From positions 1 through 41,759 of the forward strand of contig JACKPW010000032.1 of the NCBI GenBank assembly GCA_024233215.1: 41,759 bases of DNA, read 5' to 3'. Within the stretch, counting starts at the first letter, position 1. The number at the start of each line of letters is the position of its first letter. The notes below the pieces were generated by a model. The model was not told where the DNA came from. It made no database searches and saw nothing but the letters and a program-made list of their open reading frames with translations. The translations under genes and the position numbers were made by a program. Below, one piece after another: positions 16,634 through 25,111 of this stretch. This DNA comes from Verrucomicrobiales bacterium (lineage in GTDB: Bacteria; Verrucomicrobiota; Verrucomicrobiia; Limisphaerales; J093).

Positions 16634-18438
16634 TTCTCCGGTGGCCAGCCGGCATCCACCAGGCTGACGAGCGTCTGTCCGGCCTGAGGACTCAGGGGCT
16701 TGTCGCGGGTGGCGAACTGGACCTGCCGTTTCTCACTCACCGTAAACAGGGGAACGGCGTGATCCCCGTAACGCTCCCGGAACTTCTCAAACGTGAACTC
16801 CTTCGACAGCTTCGTCTTCTTCACCGTCGCCCCCTGGTGAATCCGTTCCTCCAGTAACTCGCCGGTCAATCCGTCGCCGAAGAGACAGCGCCCACGAAGA
16901 TCGCGTGAGACGCGGTGCCGTTTGTTGTCCGACGCCGCCAGGCCGGCCAGTTGGTAAACCTCGGAACTGCCGAAGACGGATCGAAACCGGACCGACGCCA
17001 GGAAGTTGACCTCGTTGCTGGGGGTCATGGCGAGCAGCCGTCCCAGCCCGGTGAAATCGATCTCCTCCATCGCCAGTTCGGAGAGAATGCTGCCGTAGTA
17101 GGTGGACCCGCCCTGCATCCGAACCGCGGCGAGATGTTCCCGGTTGGTGTCCACGACCAGCACGGCGAATCCCTCATCGCGCAGCGCCTTCGCCACTGCC
17201 CGACCGATGGGGTTGGCCCCCACCACCAGCGCGCCCTGGGGATTCGGCTGGGACACCTTCAGCCAGCGGGCGAAGGGGCCGGCACCCAGGCCGTAGACGG
17301 TCACGGTGCCGATGATCACAAAGAACGTGACCGAGACCAGTTCCCCGGCGCGCTCCATCCCGTTTTCGGCCAGGCGCAGGGCGAAGATGGAGGCCACCGC
17401 CGCGGCAACGACTCCTCGAGGCGCCAGACCGGCCAGGAACCACCGCTCCCGCCAGGCGAACTTGGAACCCCACGTGGCGGCCAGCACGGACAGGGGGCGC
17501 ACCACCAGGACCAACGTCGCCAGCAGGAGGAAAAGCCCGGCGAAACTCAGCGAGCGCAACTCGCCGGGTTCGATCCGCGCCGCCAGCAGAATGAACAGCA
17601 GCGAGATCAGCAACACCCGGAGGTTTTCCTTGAAGTGCAGCACCGGATGCATGTCGACGGCCTTCTGATTCGCCAGCAACACTCCCATGACCGTGGCGGT
17701 CAACAGGCCGGACTCGTGCTGGATCAGGTTTGAGGCGACGAAGAGACCGACCACCAGGGTCAGGGCGACCGGGTTCTGCAGATGGTCCGGCACGAAATAG
17801 CGGCTGAACGCGAAGGTCAGGAGCGCCGCTCCGAGTCCCCCCAGCACGAGGCCCACGAGCATCGTCAGACCGAAACTCCGGATCGCATCACCGGGAACGT
17901 CCGCCAGACTGCTCGCGGCAATCGCCTCAAAGACCAGCAGCGCCAGCAGGGCCCCGATGGGGTCGATGAGGATGCCCTCCCATTTCAACGCCGAGGAAAG
18001 GTTGCGCGACGGCTGGACCTGGCGCAGCAACGGCATGATCACCGTGGGGCCGGTCACCACCAGAATGGCGCCCAGCAGGGTGGCAAGCTGCCAGCTCCAA
18101 CCCAGCAGCCAGTGCGCCGCCATCGTGGTGCCCACCCAGGAAACCATGGCCCCCAGCGTGACGAGATTCCGGACCACCGTTCCCACGGCCCGCCATTCCG
18201 AGAGCTTCAGCGTGAGCCCGCCTTCGAACAGGATGAGGGCCACCGAGACGGACACGAAGGGCATGAGCAGCGGGCCGAGGAGTTCGTCCGGCTTCACCCA
18301 GCCAAACACCGGACCGCCCACCACCCCGGCGATGAGCAGCAGCAGAATCGACGGCAGGCGCAGCCGCCAGGCCAGCCACTGGGCGCCGATGCCCAACAGC
18401 AGAATCACCCCGATGCTCTTCAGAATCTCTTCGCTCAT
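16630..18438 (-). CDS. Cation/proton antiporter, CPA family, with C-terminal TrkA-N domain
   Basis: 602 residues. About twelve hydrophobic segments fill residues 5-390, including LILFEGGLTLKLSEW and VVTGPTVIMPLLRQ, and KWEGILIDPIGA holds the acidic residue of the ion-exchange site. The C-terminal part (from about 401) is a Rossmann TrkA-N/RCK domain starting GALVVGANPIGRAVAKAL with an acidic VVDTN end, followed by a region that may be a further regulatory domain. This architecture belongs to sodium or potassium/proton antiporters of the inner membrane, gated by nucleotide or ligand binding to the RCK part. Whether it moves Na+ or K+ cannot be decided. The start overlaps the stop of the upstream epimerase gene (ATGA, 18435-18438). 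Confidence 0.9.
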   Translation of the reverse strand: MSEEILKSIGVILLLGIGAQWLAWRLRLPSILLLLIAGVVGGPVFGWVKPDELLGPLLMPFVSVSVALILFEGGLTLKLSEWRAVGTVVRNLVTLGAMVSWVGTTMAAHWLLGWSWQLATLLGAILVVTGPTVIMPLLRQVQPSRNLSSALKWEGILIDPIGALLALLVFEAIAASSLADVPGDAIRSFGLTMLVGLVLGGLGAALLTFAFSRYFVPDHLQNPVALTLVVGLFVASNLIQHESGLLTATVMGVLLANQKAVDMHPVLHFKENLRVLLISLLFILLAARIEPGELRSLSFAGLFLLLATLVLVVRPLSVLAATWGSKFAWRERWFLAGLAPRGVVAAAVASIFALRLAENGMERAGELVSVTFFVIIGTVTVYGLGAGPFARWLKVSQPNPQGALVVGANPIGRAVAKALRDEGFAVLVVDTNREHLAAVRMQGGSTYYGSILSELAMEEIDFTGLGRLLAMTPSNEVNFLASVRFRSVFGSSEVYQLAGLAASDNKRHRVSRDLRGRCLFGDGLTGELLEERIHQGATVKKTKLSKEFTFEKFRERYGDHAVPLFTVSEKRQVQFATRDKPLSPQAGQTLVSLVDAGWPPEK

Positions 18439-19748
18439 CCCCCAAACGCCTCGATGAACTTCACCAACCCGCGGACATCGTGGTAGTTGGCCTTCCAGTT
18501 GTGAGCCTTGGACGGCCGTTTCGGCGAGCCATCCTCGGCCACGGTGTCATACCAGATGCCGTCCGCGGGATCGATCTGATGCCGGTCAAGAAATTCCAGG
18601 GTCTTCGACAACGCCATACGATAGGCCGGATTCTCCTCATGCCGCAGCGCGTCCGTCAGCGCCGCCACCCATTCCGACTGGCTCCACCAGACCTTGTCAC
18701 GGTTGGTCGCCGGGTCGTTGCCGGCGCCCGTGTAGAAGATGCCGCCGCGCTCGTGATCGAAGCCGCATTTCAACGCGTGATCCAGATGCGCCTCAAAGTG
18801 CGCCCACGAGGGCTCGCGACCGAGCACCCGCTCGGCACGGACCATGAGCCAGGCAAACTCGACGTTGTGCCCGTAGGACAACCCCTCGCTCCGCGGTCCC
18901 GTGGCCCGGGCCCAGTTGAATTCGCGGTGAAAGGCGGCCCGCGCCGCGTCCATCGGGTAGAACCACGTCCGGTTGATCTCCAGCGCCTCCTCCAGCGACC
19001 GCCGCACCCCCGGGTCCCGCGTCGCCTCGTAGAGCTCGCTCAACGCCTCCATCCAGTGCAGGTGGGAATTGGCGCTCTTCTTCCCGGCAAGTTCCACGAC
19101 GACCTGATCATCCTGCGCGGTGACCAACTGCCAGTCCCGAGTGTAATGCTCGCCCCAGCCGCCGTGCACGGCATCGTGGCAATGGTCCTGAATGGCGCGA
19201 TAAAGCTCCAGTGCGTGGTCGAGCGCCGGTTGCTCGCCGCCCGCGCGGAAATACTCCACGAAGGCGTAAACCACAAACGACATCCCGTAGAGGTTCTTGC
19301 GGTCGTTCAGGAGGTTGCCGTCGAGGTCGGTCGACCAGAAGTAGCCACCGCGGTCGGCGTCCCGAAACTTCGCCAGCAGAAACCGGTAGCCGTGTTCGGC
19401 GGCTTTGAGGTAATCGCGTCGGGCACTGCTCCAGCCCTGTTCCTGCGCCACGGAGAATCCCCAGACCATCCGCGCCTGGGTCACAATCTGCTTCTCCTTC
19501 GCGTCACCCCGATGGCCCTGCCCGTCGTCCGCAAGCACATAGCCGCCGCGCTGCCAGTCGATGGCGGTGTCGTACCAGTAAGGCAGGACCTTGGTGGACA
19601 GTTGCTCGCGATAGGCCGCCGAGAGGTCGGCAAAGCCATCCGCCGCTGTCGTGTCAGGAAGCAGGGTGAGACCGGCAACGGCGAGGCCGGCGGCGAGCAG
19701 GCACGGGACCCGGCGCGGAACGCAGACGGGGGAAAACGGACGTCGCAT
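18435..19748 (-). CDS. Exported AGE-family (N-acylglucosamine/cellobiose 2-epimerase-like) protein
   Basis: 437 residues. The N-terminus (basic MRRPF..., then a Leu/Ala-rich stretch ending TTAADG) looks like a signal peptide, unusual for a family that is normally cytoplasmic. The rest is an alpha/alpha-barrel of the AGE type: VTQARMVWGFSVA, KNLYGMSFVVYAFVEYFRA, NSHLHWMEALSELYEATRD (with a conserved His of the active site), GLSYGHNVEFAWLM and KVWWSQSEWVAAL. AGE members epimerise or isomerise sugars such as N-acetylglucosamine, cellobiose or mannose. Transcription probably starts from TTGCCC-17-AAACCT ending 6 nt before the ATG. It is translationally coupled to the antiporter gene. Substrate unknown. 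Confidence 0.88.
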   Translation of the reverse strand: MRRPFSPVCVPRRVPCLLAAGLAVAGLTLLPDTTAADGFADLSAAYREQLSTKVLPYWYDTAIDWQRGGYVLADDGQGHRGDAKEKQIVTQARMVWGFSVAQEQGWSSARRDYLKAAEHGYRFLLAKFRDADRGGYFWSTDLDGNLLNDRKNLYGMSFVVYAFVEYFRAGGEQPALDHALELYRAIQDHCHDAVHGGWGEHYTRDWQLVTAQDDQVVVELAGKKSANSHLHWMEALSELYEATRDPGVRRSLEEALEINRTWFYPMDAARAAFHREFNWARATGPRSEGLSYGHNVEFAWLMVRAERVLGREPSWAHFEAHLDHALKCGFDHERGGIFYTGAGNDPATNRDKVWWSQSEWVAALTDALRHEENPAYRMALSKTLEFLDRHQIDPADGIWYDTVAEDGSPKRPSKAHNWKANYHDVRGLVKFIEAFGG

Positions 19749-19817
19749 GCGGGCAGGTTTCCACGACGCCGCGGTCGGGGCAATGCGATTTGTAGAAAGG
19801 GCCGTCCGAAAGCGGAA

Positions 19818-19838
19818 CGCCCCGGTAATGCCGGGGCG
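19818..19838 (-). terminator. Hairpin after the PEP-CTERM gene
   Basis: A perfect 8-bp GC-rich stem CGCCCCGG / CCGGGGCG with a 5-nt loop, about 35 nt past the stop codon of the minus-strand PEP-CTERM gene. It is not followed by a strong T-run, so it may act as an mRNA end-stabilising hairpin or a weak terminator. Confidence 0.5.
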
Positions 19839-19871
19839 CGCGAGTCCTTGGTCTGAGCAGAGGGAGTCTTC

Positions 19872-20543
19872 TCAGCGTCGACGACGACGCAGGACCGCGA
19901 AGCCCGCCAGTCCAAGTCCGGCAAACAGCGCATACACCTGGGGCTCGGGAACGTCGCTGACATTGACGCCGAACATGGCGGGTTCGTACTGGGGCATCGC
20001 GTACCAACTCGCACCGCCGTCGAAGGAATTTGCAACCCCATCCAGAATGGTCCAGCCCGGCAGGCCCGTCTCGCCAAATCCGGGGAAACCGGTCTTCTGC
20101 CAGTTGATGCCCGGGTCGACAAAATCCGCGCCCGAACCCGGCGCCAGCAGCCAGTAGGTGGTCAGCGGGGCGAGCGACAAGGGAGCGGTTGGGGTGAAGT
20201 TGTAGGTTGTCGGCGTCAGCGACACAATCGGGGAAAGGGTATCCAGCGTCACCAGATGCCCACCCGGCAGACCGGCGAGGTCGGCGTTCAGAGAAAGGGT
20301 CAGGACTCCTCCGCCCCCGGAAGTCGCGAGGGAAAAGAGGCTCATGTCCACCGACTGGAGCGACCAACCCGCTCCCGCCCCCGTCGTGAAGCTCATGCCC
20401 ACACGGTAGGTCATGTCAACGGGGTAGCCAAAGCCGGCACCGAGTTCGCCCAGGTTGGAAACGCCCACTGCGGCGTGGAGGGAGGAACTGAGCACGATCC
20501 CGGCGAAGGCCGGGGCCAGAATTCGCTGCATGTTGGTCTTCAT
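19872..20543 (-). CDS. PEP-CTERM sorting domain protein (choice-of-anchor-like)
   Basis: 223 residues with an N-terminal signal peptide (MKTNMQRILAPAFAGIVLSS, cleaved near LHA-A). A beta-rich body (SNLGELGAGFGYPVDMTYRV, then LSLNADLAGLPGGHLVTL, then TTYWLLAPG) resembles choice-of-anchor-R type secreted proteins. The C-terminus has the tripartite PEP-CTERM signal: VPEPQ at about 198, a hydrophobic helix, and RRRRR at the end. Such proteins are exported, processed by an exosortase and usually linked to exopolysaccharide. No exosortase gene is in the window. The gene has its own promoter-like site and ends at a hairpin, so it is probably monocistronic. Confidence 0.9.
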   Translation of the reverse strand: MKTNMQRILAPAFAGIVLSSSLHAAVGVSNLGELGAGFGYPVDMTYRVGMSFTTGAGAGWSLQSVDMSLFSLATSGGGGVLTLSLNADLAGLPGGHLVTLDTLSPIVSLTPTTYNFTPTAPLSLAPLTTYWLLAPGSGADFVDPGINWQKTGFPGFGETGLPGWTILDGVANSFDGGASWYAMPQYEPAMFGVNVSDVPEPQVYALFAGLGLAGFAVLRRRRR

Positions 20544-20571
20544 GTTCTTAAGTTGGCCGGTTGCGGGCTCT

Positions 20572-20600
20572 CCAATAGGTCATGACCGGACTCGCGTCAA
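20572..20600 (-). promoter_or_regulatory. Promoter-like site of the PEP-CTERM gene
   Basis: TTGACG (20595-20600), a 17-nt spacer and TATTGG (20572-20577) on the minus strand. Here the -10 box is 28 nt before the ATG at 20543, so a leader of about 20 nt is expected, unlike most other promoters in this window. Confidence 0.5.
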
Positions 20601-20659
20601 GCCCGTATGTCAGCCAGAACCGCCTGCTTGTTCATTGTCGTCATCGACCCGCTCGCGCG

Positions 20660-20688
20660 TTGCATTTCTCGCCGAGTCGTCGTGTCAT
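20660..20688 (+). promoter_or_regulatory. Promoter-like site of dtd
   Basis: TTGCAT (20660-20665), a 17-nt spacer and TGTCAT (20683-20688), then CATCCC and the ATG at 20695. The -10 is weak but the 6-nt distance to the start codon repeats the leaderless pattern. Confidence 0.4.
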
Positions 20689-20694
20689 CATCCC

Positions 20695-21147
20695 ATGCGC
20701 GCGGTGGTGCAACGGGTCTCGGAGGCGTCGGTGACGATCCACGGTGAAGTGAAGGACCGGATCGGGCCGGGGTTGCTGGTGTTGCTGGGAATCGAGACGG
20801 CGGATGCCGCGGACGACGTGGAGTGGCTTTGCGGCAAGCTCGCCCGGTTGCGGATCTTCGGCGACGAGGCCGGCTTGATGAACCGCTCCGTGCAGGACAT
20901 CGCCGGCGGAATGCTCGTCATCAGCCAGTTCACCCTGCACGCCAGCACGAAGAAGGGCAATCGGCCGTCGTTCATCGAGGCGGCACGTCCCGAGGTGGCC
21001 ATTCCCCTTTATGAGGCGTTTCTCGGCCGGATGGAGGTCGAACTCGGACGGCGCGTGGCCCGGGGGGAGTTTGGCACGGACATGAAGGTCGCGCTGATCA
21101 ACGACGGTCCGGTGACGATCGTCATCGACAGCAAACGGCGCGAATGA
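20695..21147 (+). CDS. dtd: D-aminoacyl-tRNA deacylase
   Basis: 150 residues, full length for the family. It begins MRAVVQRVSEASVTI, as DTD proteins do, and carries the two active-site motifs SQFTL (77-81) and NDGPVT (136-141); the substrate-contact KKGNRPSF is also present. The enzyme removes D-amino acids mischarged onto tRNA in the cytoplasm, acting as a chirality proofreader. The frame is open upstream but the family start is at 20695. Its last bases overlap the start of the next small gene (ATGA, 21144-21147). Confidence 0.96.
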   Translation: MRAVVQRVSEASVTIHGEVKDRIGPGLLVLLGIETADAADDVEWLCGKLARLRIFGDEAGLMNRSVQDIAGGMLVISQFTLHASTKKGNRPSFIEAARPEVAIPLYEAFLGRMEVELGRRVARGEFGTDMKVALINDGPVTIVIDSKRRE

Positions 21148-21377
21148 CGGACCCACTCGCGATGCCTCCGCAACCGCCGCCCCCCCCCGCAACCGCCGCG
21201 GAGGAACAGGCCGCCGAGGCACGCCGGGCCAGACGCTTGTTGTTCTGGGTGATGATCCTGCTGGTGCTGGTGAACGTGGCGCTCATCGTTGCCGCGATGG
21301 GTTGGCTGGAGGATGGGGACGAGCCGAACGACAGCACGCCCGCGCCGGTCGGGGAAGCGCAGCCACCCGGTCCTTAG
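21144..21377 (+). CDS. Small single-pass membrane protein
   Basis: 77 residues. A Pro-rich N-terminus (QPPPPP) and a charged helix (EEQAAEARRARR) precede one strong transmembrane helix (about 31-53, LLFWVMILLVLVNVALIVAA), then an acidic, Pro-rich tail. The positive charges before the helix suggest the N-terminus stays in the cytoplasm. It is coupled to dtd by ATGA, which supports expression. No family recognised. Confidence 0.6.
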   Translation: MTDPLAMPPQPPPPPATAAEEQAAEARRARRLLFWVMILLVLVNVALIVAAMGWLEDGDEPNDSTPAPVGEAQPPGP

Positions 21378-21646
21378 CGTTGCCCCTGAACGGCTTCGGC
21401 CACCGGCACGGGTGCGTAACACTTCGCGGCACCGGAGGAGAGGGATGGGGTGAAGGCGTGCCGCCCGTCACCCGGTGCAGGGAGAATCCCACGGTCTTTT
21501 GCCACTCGCCAAGCCGGAGACCCGGCCTATACTGGCCGCGCCCTTGATGCTTCCCGCGAGATTGAAGGCGCCCGGCGACGATGACTTCGTCCCCGCAAAT
21601 CACCGGGAGGGTTCCCCGGCGGGATGGCTTGAAGGCGGCACAGACC
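21378..21646 (+). other. Gap and possible leader before the polyphosphate kinase gene
   Basis: No gene is seen. The stretch includes GGAGAGGGATGGGGTGAAGG-type purine-rich DNA (about 21432-21452) facing CCGCCCGTCACCC, a possible weak hairpin. A TATACT (21528-21533) could be a -10 box, with no good -35 at normal spacing. If the kinase starts at 21647 the leader would be about 105 nt. Confidence 0.35.
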
Positions 21647-23800
21647 ATGGCAGCGACCGTTCAGGATCGATATTTCAACCGCGAGTTGAGCTGGCTGGAG
21701 TTCAACCAGCGCGTGCTCGACGAGGCGCTGGACGCCGGGAATCCCCTGCTCGAGCGGCTGAAGTTCTTCTGCATTGTCAGCTCCAATCTGGACGAGTTTT
21801 TCGAGGTGCGGGTGGCAGGCATCAAGCAGCAGATCGAGAGCGAAGCCGTCGAACGCTCCCCGGACGGACGGACCGCCACGGAGACCTTCCTGGACATCGC
21901 CGCCCGCTCCCGCCGGTTGGTGGCGGACCAGTATCGCTGCTGGCGCAAGGAACTGCTCCCGGCCCTGGCCGCCCGCGGTTTTCAAATGCTGCGGATCGAG
22001 GAGCTGGGCGCGGCGGATCACCAGCGCCTGGACCAGTTCATCGACGCGGAAGTCCGGCCGGTCACCACCCCGATTGCGATTGATCCGGCGCATCCGTTTC
22101 CGTTGATCCACAACAAGGCCCTGAACCTCATCGCCCTGAGCGAGGTGGAGGATGGGGAAAAGTTGCGGCGACGAATCGTGGTATTGCAGGTGCCGCGCGT
22201 GCTGCCCCGGCTCGTGGAGCTTGCGCCCGAGGGACGCACCCGGCGCTTCGTGTTCCTGGGCCAGGTGATCGGCAGCCGTCTGGAGCGGCTCCTGCCCGGT
22301 TCCCGATTCCTCGGCGCCTGGAATTTCCGGGTGACCCGCAACAGCGAGCTCTACATCGACGAGGCGGACACGGGCAACCTCCTCAAGGCGGTGGAACGGG
22401 AGGTGCACAACCGCCGCAAGGGCGCCGCCGTCCGGATCGAGGTCAACAAGGGTTGCCCGGCAGAACTCACGGAACGCCTGCTTCAGGTCCACGGGCTTTC
22501 GCGGGACGATCTCCACGTCATCGACGGTCCGCTCAGCCCGGGGGGATTGATGGCGGTTTATGCGGGAGACCACTCCCCCGAGCTGCGGGACCGGCCGTAT
22601 CTGCCACCGCTCAGCCCGAAGCTGCCGGAGGGAACGAACCTCTTCGAGGCGATGCGCCGGCACGACATCCTGCTGCACCACCCCTACGAAAGCTTCGAGA
22701 CGGTGGTGACATTCCTCCAGCAGGCCGCGGAGGACCCGGAGGTGCTCGCCATCAAACAAACGCTCTATCGGACCGGCGGGGACCCCCGCATCACCGGCGC
22801 GTTGATGGAAGCCGTGCGGAACGGGAAGCAAGTGACGGCGGTGGTGGAACTGAAGGCGCGTTTCGACGAGGTCAACAACATCAAGTGGGCCCGGGAACTC
22901 GAGGAGGCCGGAGTCCAGGTGGTCTATGGCGTCGTGGGCTACAAGATCCATTGCAAGGTCACCCTGGTGGTCCGGCGGGACCCCGACGGCATCCGCCGCT
23001 ACCTGCACCTGAGCACCGGTAACTACAACCCCACGACCGCCAGGATCTACACGGACATCGGCCTGCTCACCTGCCGGCCGGATTACGGGGAAGACGCCAC
23101 GGAGGTGTTCAACGTGATCACGGGCCTCTGCCGTCATCGCCCCGGCCGGCGGCTCCTGGTCGCCCCGTTCAACCTGCACCGTCGCATGGTGGAACTGGTA
23201 CGGCGCGAAACCGCCAACGCCCGGCGTGGTCTGCCCGCCCGAATCATCGCCAAGATGAACTCCCTGGTGGAAACCGAGATCATCGACGCCCTGTACGAAG
23301 CCTCCGGGGCGGGGGTCGAAATCGATTTGATCGTACGCGGCATCTGTTGCCTGCGCCCGGGGGTGCCGGGGTTGAGCGAGAACATCCGGGTACGGAGCAT
23401 CGTGGGCCGCTACCTCGAGCACAGTCGCGTGTTTCATTTCGAAAACGCCTGCCAGCCCGAGCTTTACCTCGGGAGTGCGGACTGGATGCCGCGCAACTTC
23501 TTCAAGCGGATCGAGGTCGTCTTCCCGTTGGAGGACGGCAACCTCCGCGACCGGGTGGTAAGCGAAATCCTCACCCTGCAACTGGCGGACACCGTCAAGG
23601 CCCGGATGCTCCGGCGCGACGGACGCTATGAACGGGTGAAAGCCCCGGCCCCGCAGAACACGGTGGACAGTCAGGCCGCCTTCATGGAACGCGCCCTGGA
23701 AGCGCAGCAGAACGCCGCGGGCCCGGCCCGATCAGCCCTGGTGGAAGGCCGGCTGAAACCGGTCCGCCAACCCGGAAAACCGCCCAACCGCCAGCTGTGA
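21647..23800 (+). CDS. ppk1: Polyphosphate kinase 1
   Basis: 717 residues from ATG 21647; an in-frame ATG at 21581 would add 22 residues. The chosen start gives the family-like opening YFNRELSWLEFNQRVLDEA and places the phosphorylated His in KIHCK at 435 and a second His in YLEHSR at 592. Those are the same numbers as the two essential His of E. coli Ppk. Other conserved parts: SNLDEFFEVRVAG, HPYESFETVV, IKQTLYRTGGD, LSTGNYNPTTARIYTD and LYLGSADWMPRN. The enzyme makes polyphosphate from ATP, reversibly, and is usually membrane-associated. It stands alone; no exopolyphosphatase or pho gene is adjacent. Confidence 0.96.
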   Translation: MAATVQDRYFNRELSWLEFNQRVLDEALDAGNPLLERLKFFCIVSSNLDEFFEVRVAGIKQQIESEAVERSPDGRTATETFLDIAARSRRLVADQYRCWRKELLPALAARGFQMLRIEELGAADHQRLDQFIDAEVRPVTTPIAIDPAHPFPLIHNKALNLIALSEVEDGEKLRRRIVVLQVPRVLPRLVELAPEGRTRRFVFLGQVIGSRLERLLPGSRFLGAWNFRVTRNSELYIDEADTGNLLKAVEREVHNRRKGAAVRIEVNKGCPAELTERLLQVHGLSRDDLHVIDGPLSPGGLMAVYAGDHSPELRDRPYLPPLSPKLPEGTNLFEAMRRHDILLHHPYESFETVVTFLQQAAEDPEVLAIKQTLYRTGGDPRITGALMEAVRNGKQVTAVVELKARFDEVNNIKWARELEEAGVQVVYGVVGYKIHCKVTLVVRRDPDGIRRYLHLSTGNYNPTTARIYTDIGLLTCRPDYGEDATEVFNVITGLCRHRPGRRLLVAPFNLHRRMVELVRRETANARRGLPARIIAKMNSLVETEIIDALYEASGAGVEIDLIVRGICCLRPGVPGLSENIRVRSIVGRYLEHSRVFHFENACQPELYLGSADWMPRNFFKRIEVVFPLEDGNLRDRVVSEILTLQLADTVKARMLRRDGRYERVKAPAPQNTVDSQAAFMERALEAQQNAAGPARSALVEGRLKPVRQPGKPPNRQL

Positions 23801-23841
23801 GTGGCCGGAGCACGGGCGCGTCGCCCCGGGATTTGCTGAAA

Positions 23842-23863
23842 CACAACCGGAGGGTCCGGTGTC
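23842..23863 (+). terminator. Hairpin between ppk1 and the efflux operon
   Basis: ACCGGA-GGG-TCCGGT with flanking ACAC/GTCT pairing forms a short stem about 45 nt after the ppk1 stop. There is no T-run. It could separate ppk1 from the RND operon. A TACGGT lying 7 nt before the ATG at 23903 may be the operon's -10 box, without a clear -35. Confidence 0.35.
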
Positions 23864-23902
23864 TCAACAGAACATGCCGTTCCGGCCCGTACGGTCACGG
23901 GC

Positions 23903-25111
23903 ATGTTTCCGGGTGACTTGAAGCGAATGAAAAGCAGGATTGGGAACATCGCCATGGCCGGGCTGCTGATCGCGGCCGGGAGCAGCGGATGCCGGCGCGC
24001 GCCAGGCGACGAAGGCAAGGCCAACCAGGAGAAGGAACCCCCGCCCGTGCTGGTCCAGGTGACCCCGCTGGCCCGCGGCATGATCCAGGAGGTCATCGGC
24101 TCCACCGCGCGACTCGAGGCGGAGGCGGACGTTCGCGTCATCGCCCGCACCTCCAACCGCGTCACCCGATTGCTCGTCGAGGAGGGGGGCCGGGTCGAGC
24201 GCGACCAGATCCTGCTGGAGATGGAAAACGACACCCAGACCTCCCAGGTCGACAAGGCCTCGGCGCGCGTCGAGAAGACCCAGGCGGAATTCACCCGCCT
24301 GGAGGCACTCTACGAGCAGCAACTCGTTAGCGAGCAGGTCTTCACCGACACCAAGTTCGAACTGCGCCAACTCGAACTCGCCCTGGAGGACGCCCGGCGG
24401 GAACTGGAGTACACGCGGGTCCGGGCCCCCATTGCCGGCACCATCACCCAACGGATGGTCAAGGAAGGCGACCTGATCACCGTGGGCCAGCACCTCTTCT
24501 CCATCGTTGACTTCGATTCCCTGGTCGCCCGCGTCTACGTCCCCGACAAACAGCTTTCCTCCCTCCACCCCGACCAGGAGGTGCGGGTCAAGCCCACTGC
24601 CCTCCCCGGCCGGATATTCCCGGGGTACGTCGCCCGGATCGCCCCCGTGGTGGACGCCCAAACCGGCATGGTGAAGGTCACCGTCGCCTTTCATGAGGTC
24701 GGGCCCCTCCGCCCCGGCATGTATGCGGAAATCGAACTGATCACCGCGGTGCATGACGACGCGCTGCTCGTTCCCAAGCGGGCGCTCGTGTTCGACCAGG
24801 ACCTCCGCTTCGTCTACCGCCTCAAGGACGATCGCACCGTGGAGCGACTCCCGGTGGTCCCCCGCCTGGCCGACGAGTTCAACGTCGAACCGGCGGAGGG
24901 ATTTGCCGTGGGAGATCAACTGGTCGTGGCCGGCCAGACCGGTCTGAAGAACGGCGCCAAAGTCCGCCTGCCCGGGGATCCCGATCCCGCCGACGCCACG
25001 GAGAAGGCACAATCGCCCCCCCCGGACCGGAAGCCGGATGAGGGGGAGAAGGCCGCAGAGGATACCGCGTCACAGCCCGAAGCCGACGCCGGCCCGCAGA
25101 CCAATCCATGA
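23903..25111 (+). CDS. RND efflux periplasmic adaptor (HlyD/AcrA family)
   Basis: 402 residues from ATG 23903, or 394 from ATG 23927. Either gives a short signal with a lipobox-like AGSSGC, so an inner-membrane lipoprotein facing the periplasm is likely. The adaptor layout is clear: an N-terminal strand (PVLVQVTPLARGMIQEVIG), a first lipoyl half (LLVEEGGRVERDQILLEMEN), a helical hairpin (about 105-155), the second lipoyl half (YTRVRAPIAGTITQRMVKEG), then beta-barrel and membrane-proximal domains. The C-terminal 50 residues are Pro/Glu/Asp-rich and probably disordered. It links an RND pump to an outer-membrane channel. The start of the first permease overlaps its stop (ATGA, 25108-25111). Confidence 0.93.
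   Translation: MFPGDLKRMKSRIGNIAMAGLLIAAGSSGCRRAPGDEGKANQEKEPPPVLVQVTPLARGMIQEVIGSTARLEAEADVRVIARTSNRVTRLLVEEGGRVERDQILLEMENDTQTSQVDKASARVEKTQAEFTRLEALYEQQLVSEQVFTDTKFELRQLELALEDARRELEYTRVRAPIAGTITQRMVKEGDLITVGQHLFSIVDFDSLVARVYVPDKQLSSLHPDQEVRVKPTALPGRIFPGYVARIAPVVDAQTGMVKVTVAFHEVGPLRPGMYAEIELITAVHDDALLVPKRALVFDQDLRFVYRLKDDRTVERLPVVPRLADEFNVEPAEGFAVGDQLVVAGQTGLKNGAKVRLPGDPDPADATEKAQSPPPDRKPDEGEKAAEDTASQPEADAGPQTNP

Noticed and set aside
21527..23581. A 684-residue minus-strand frame opposite ppk1
   Set aside because: The sense strand encodes a full Ppk1 with both active His; the antisense protein has no motif.
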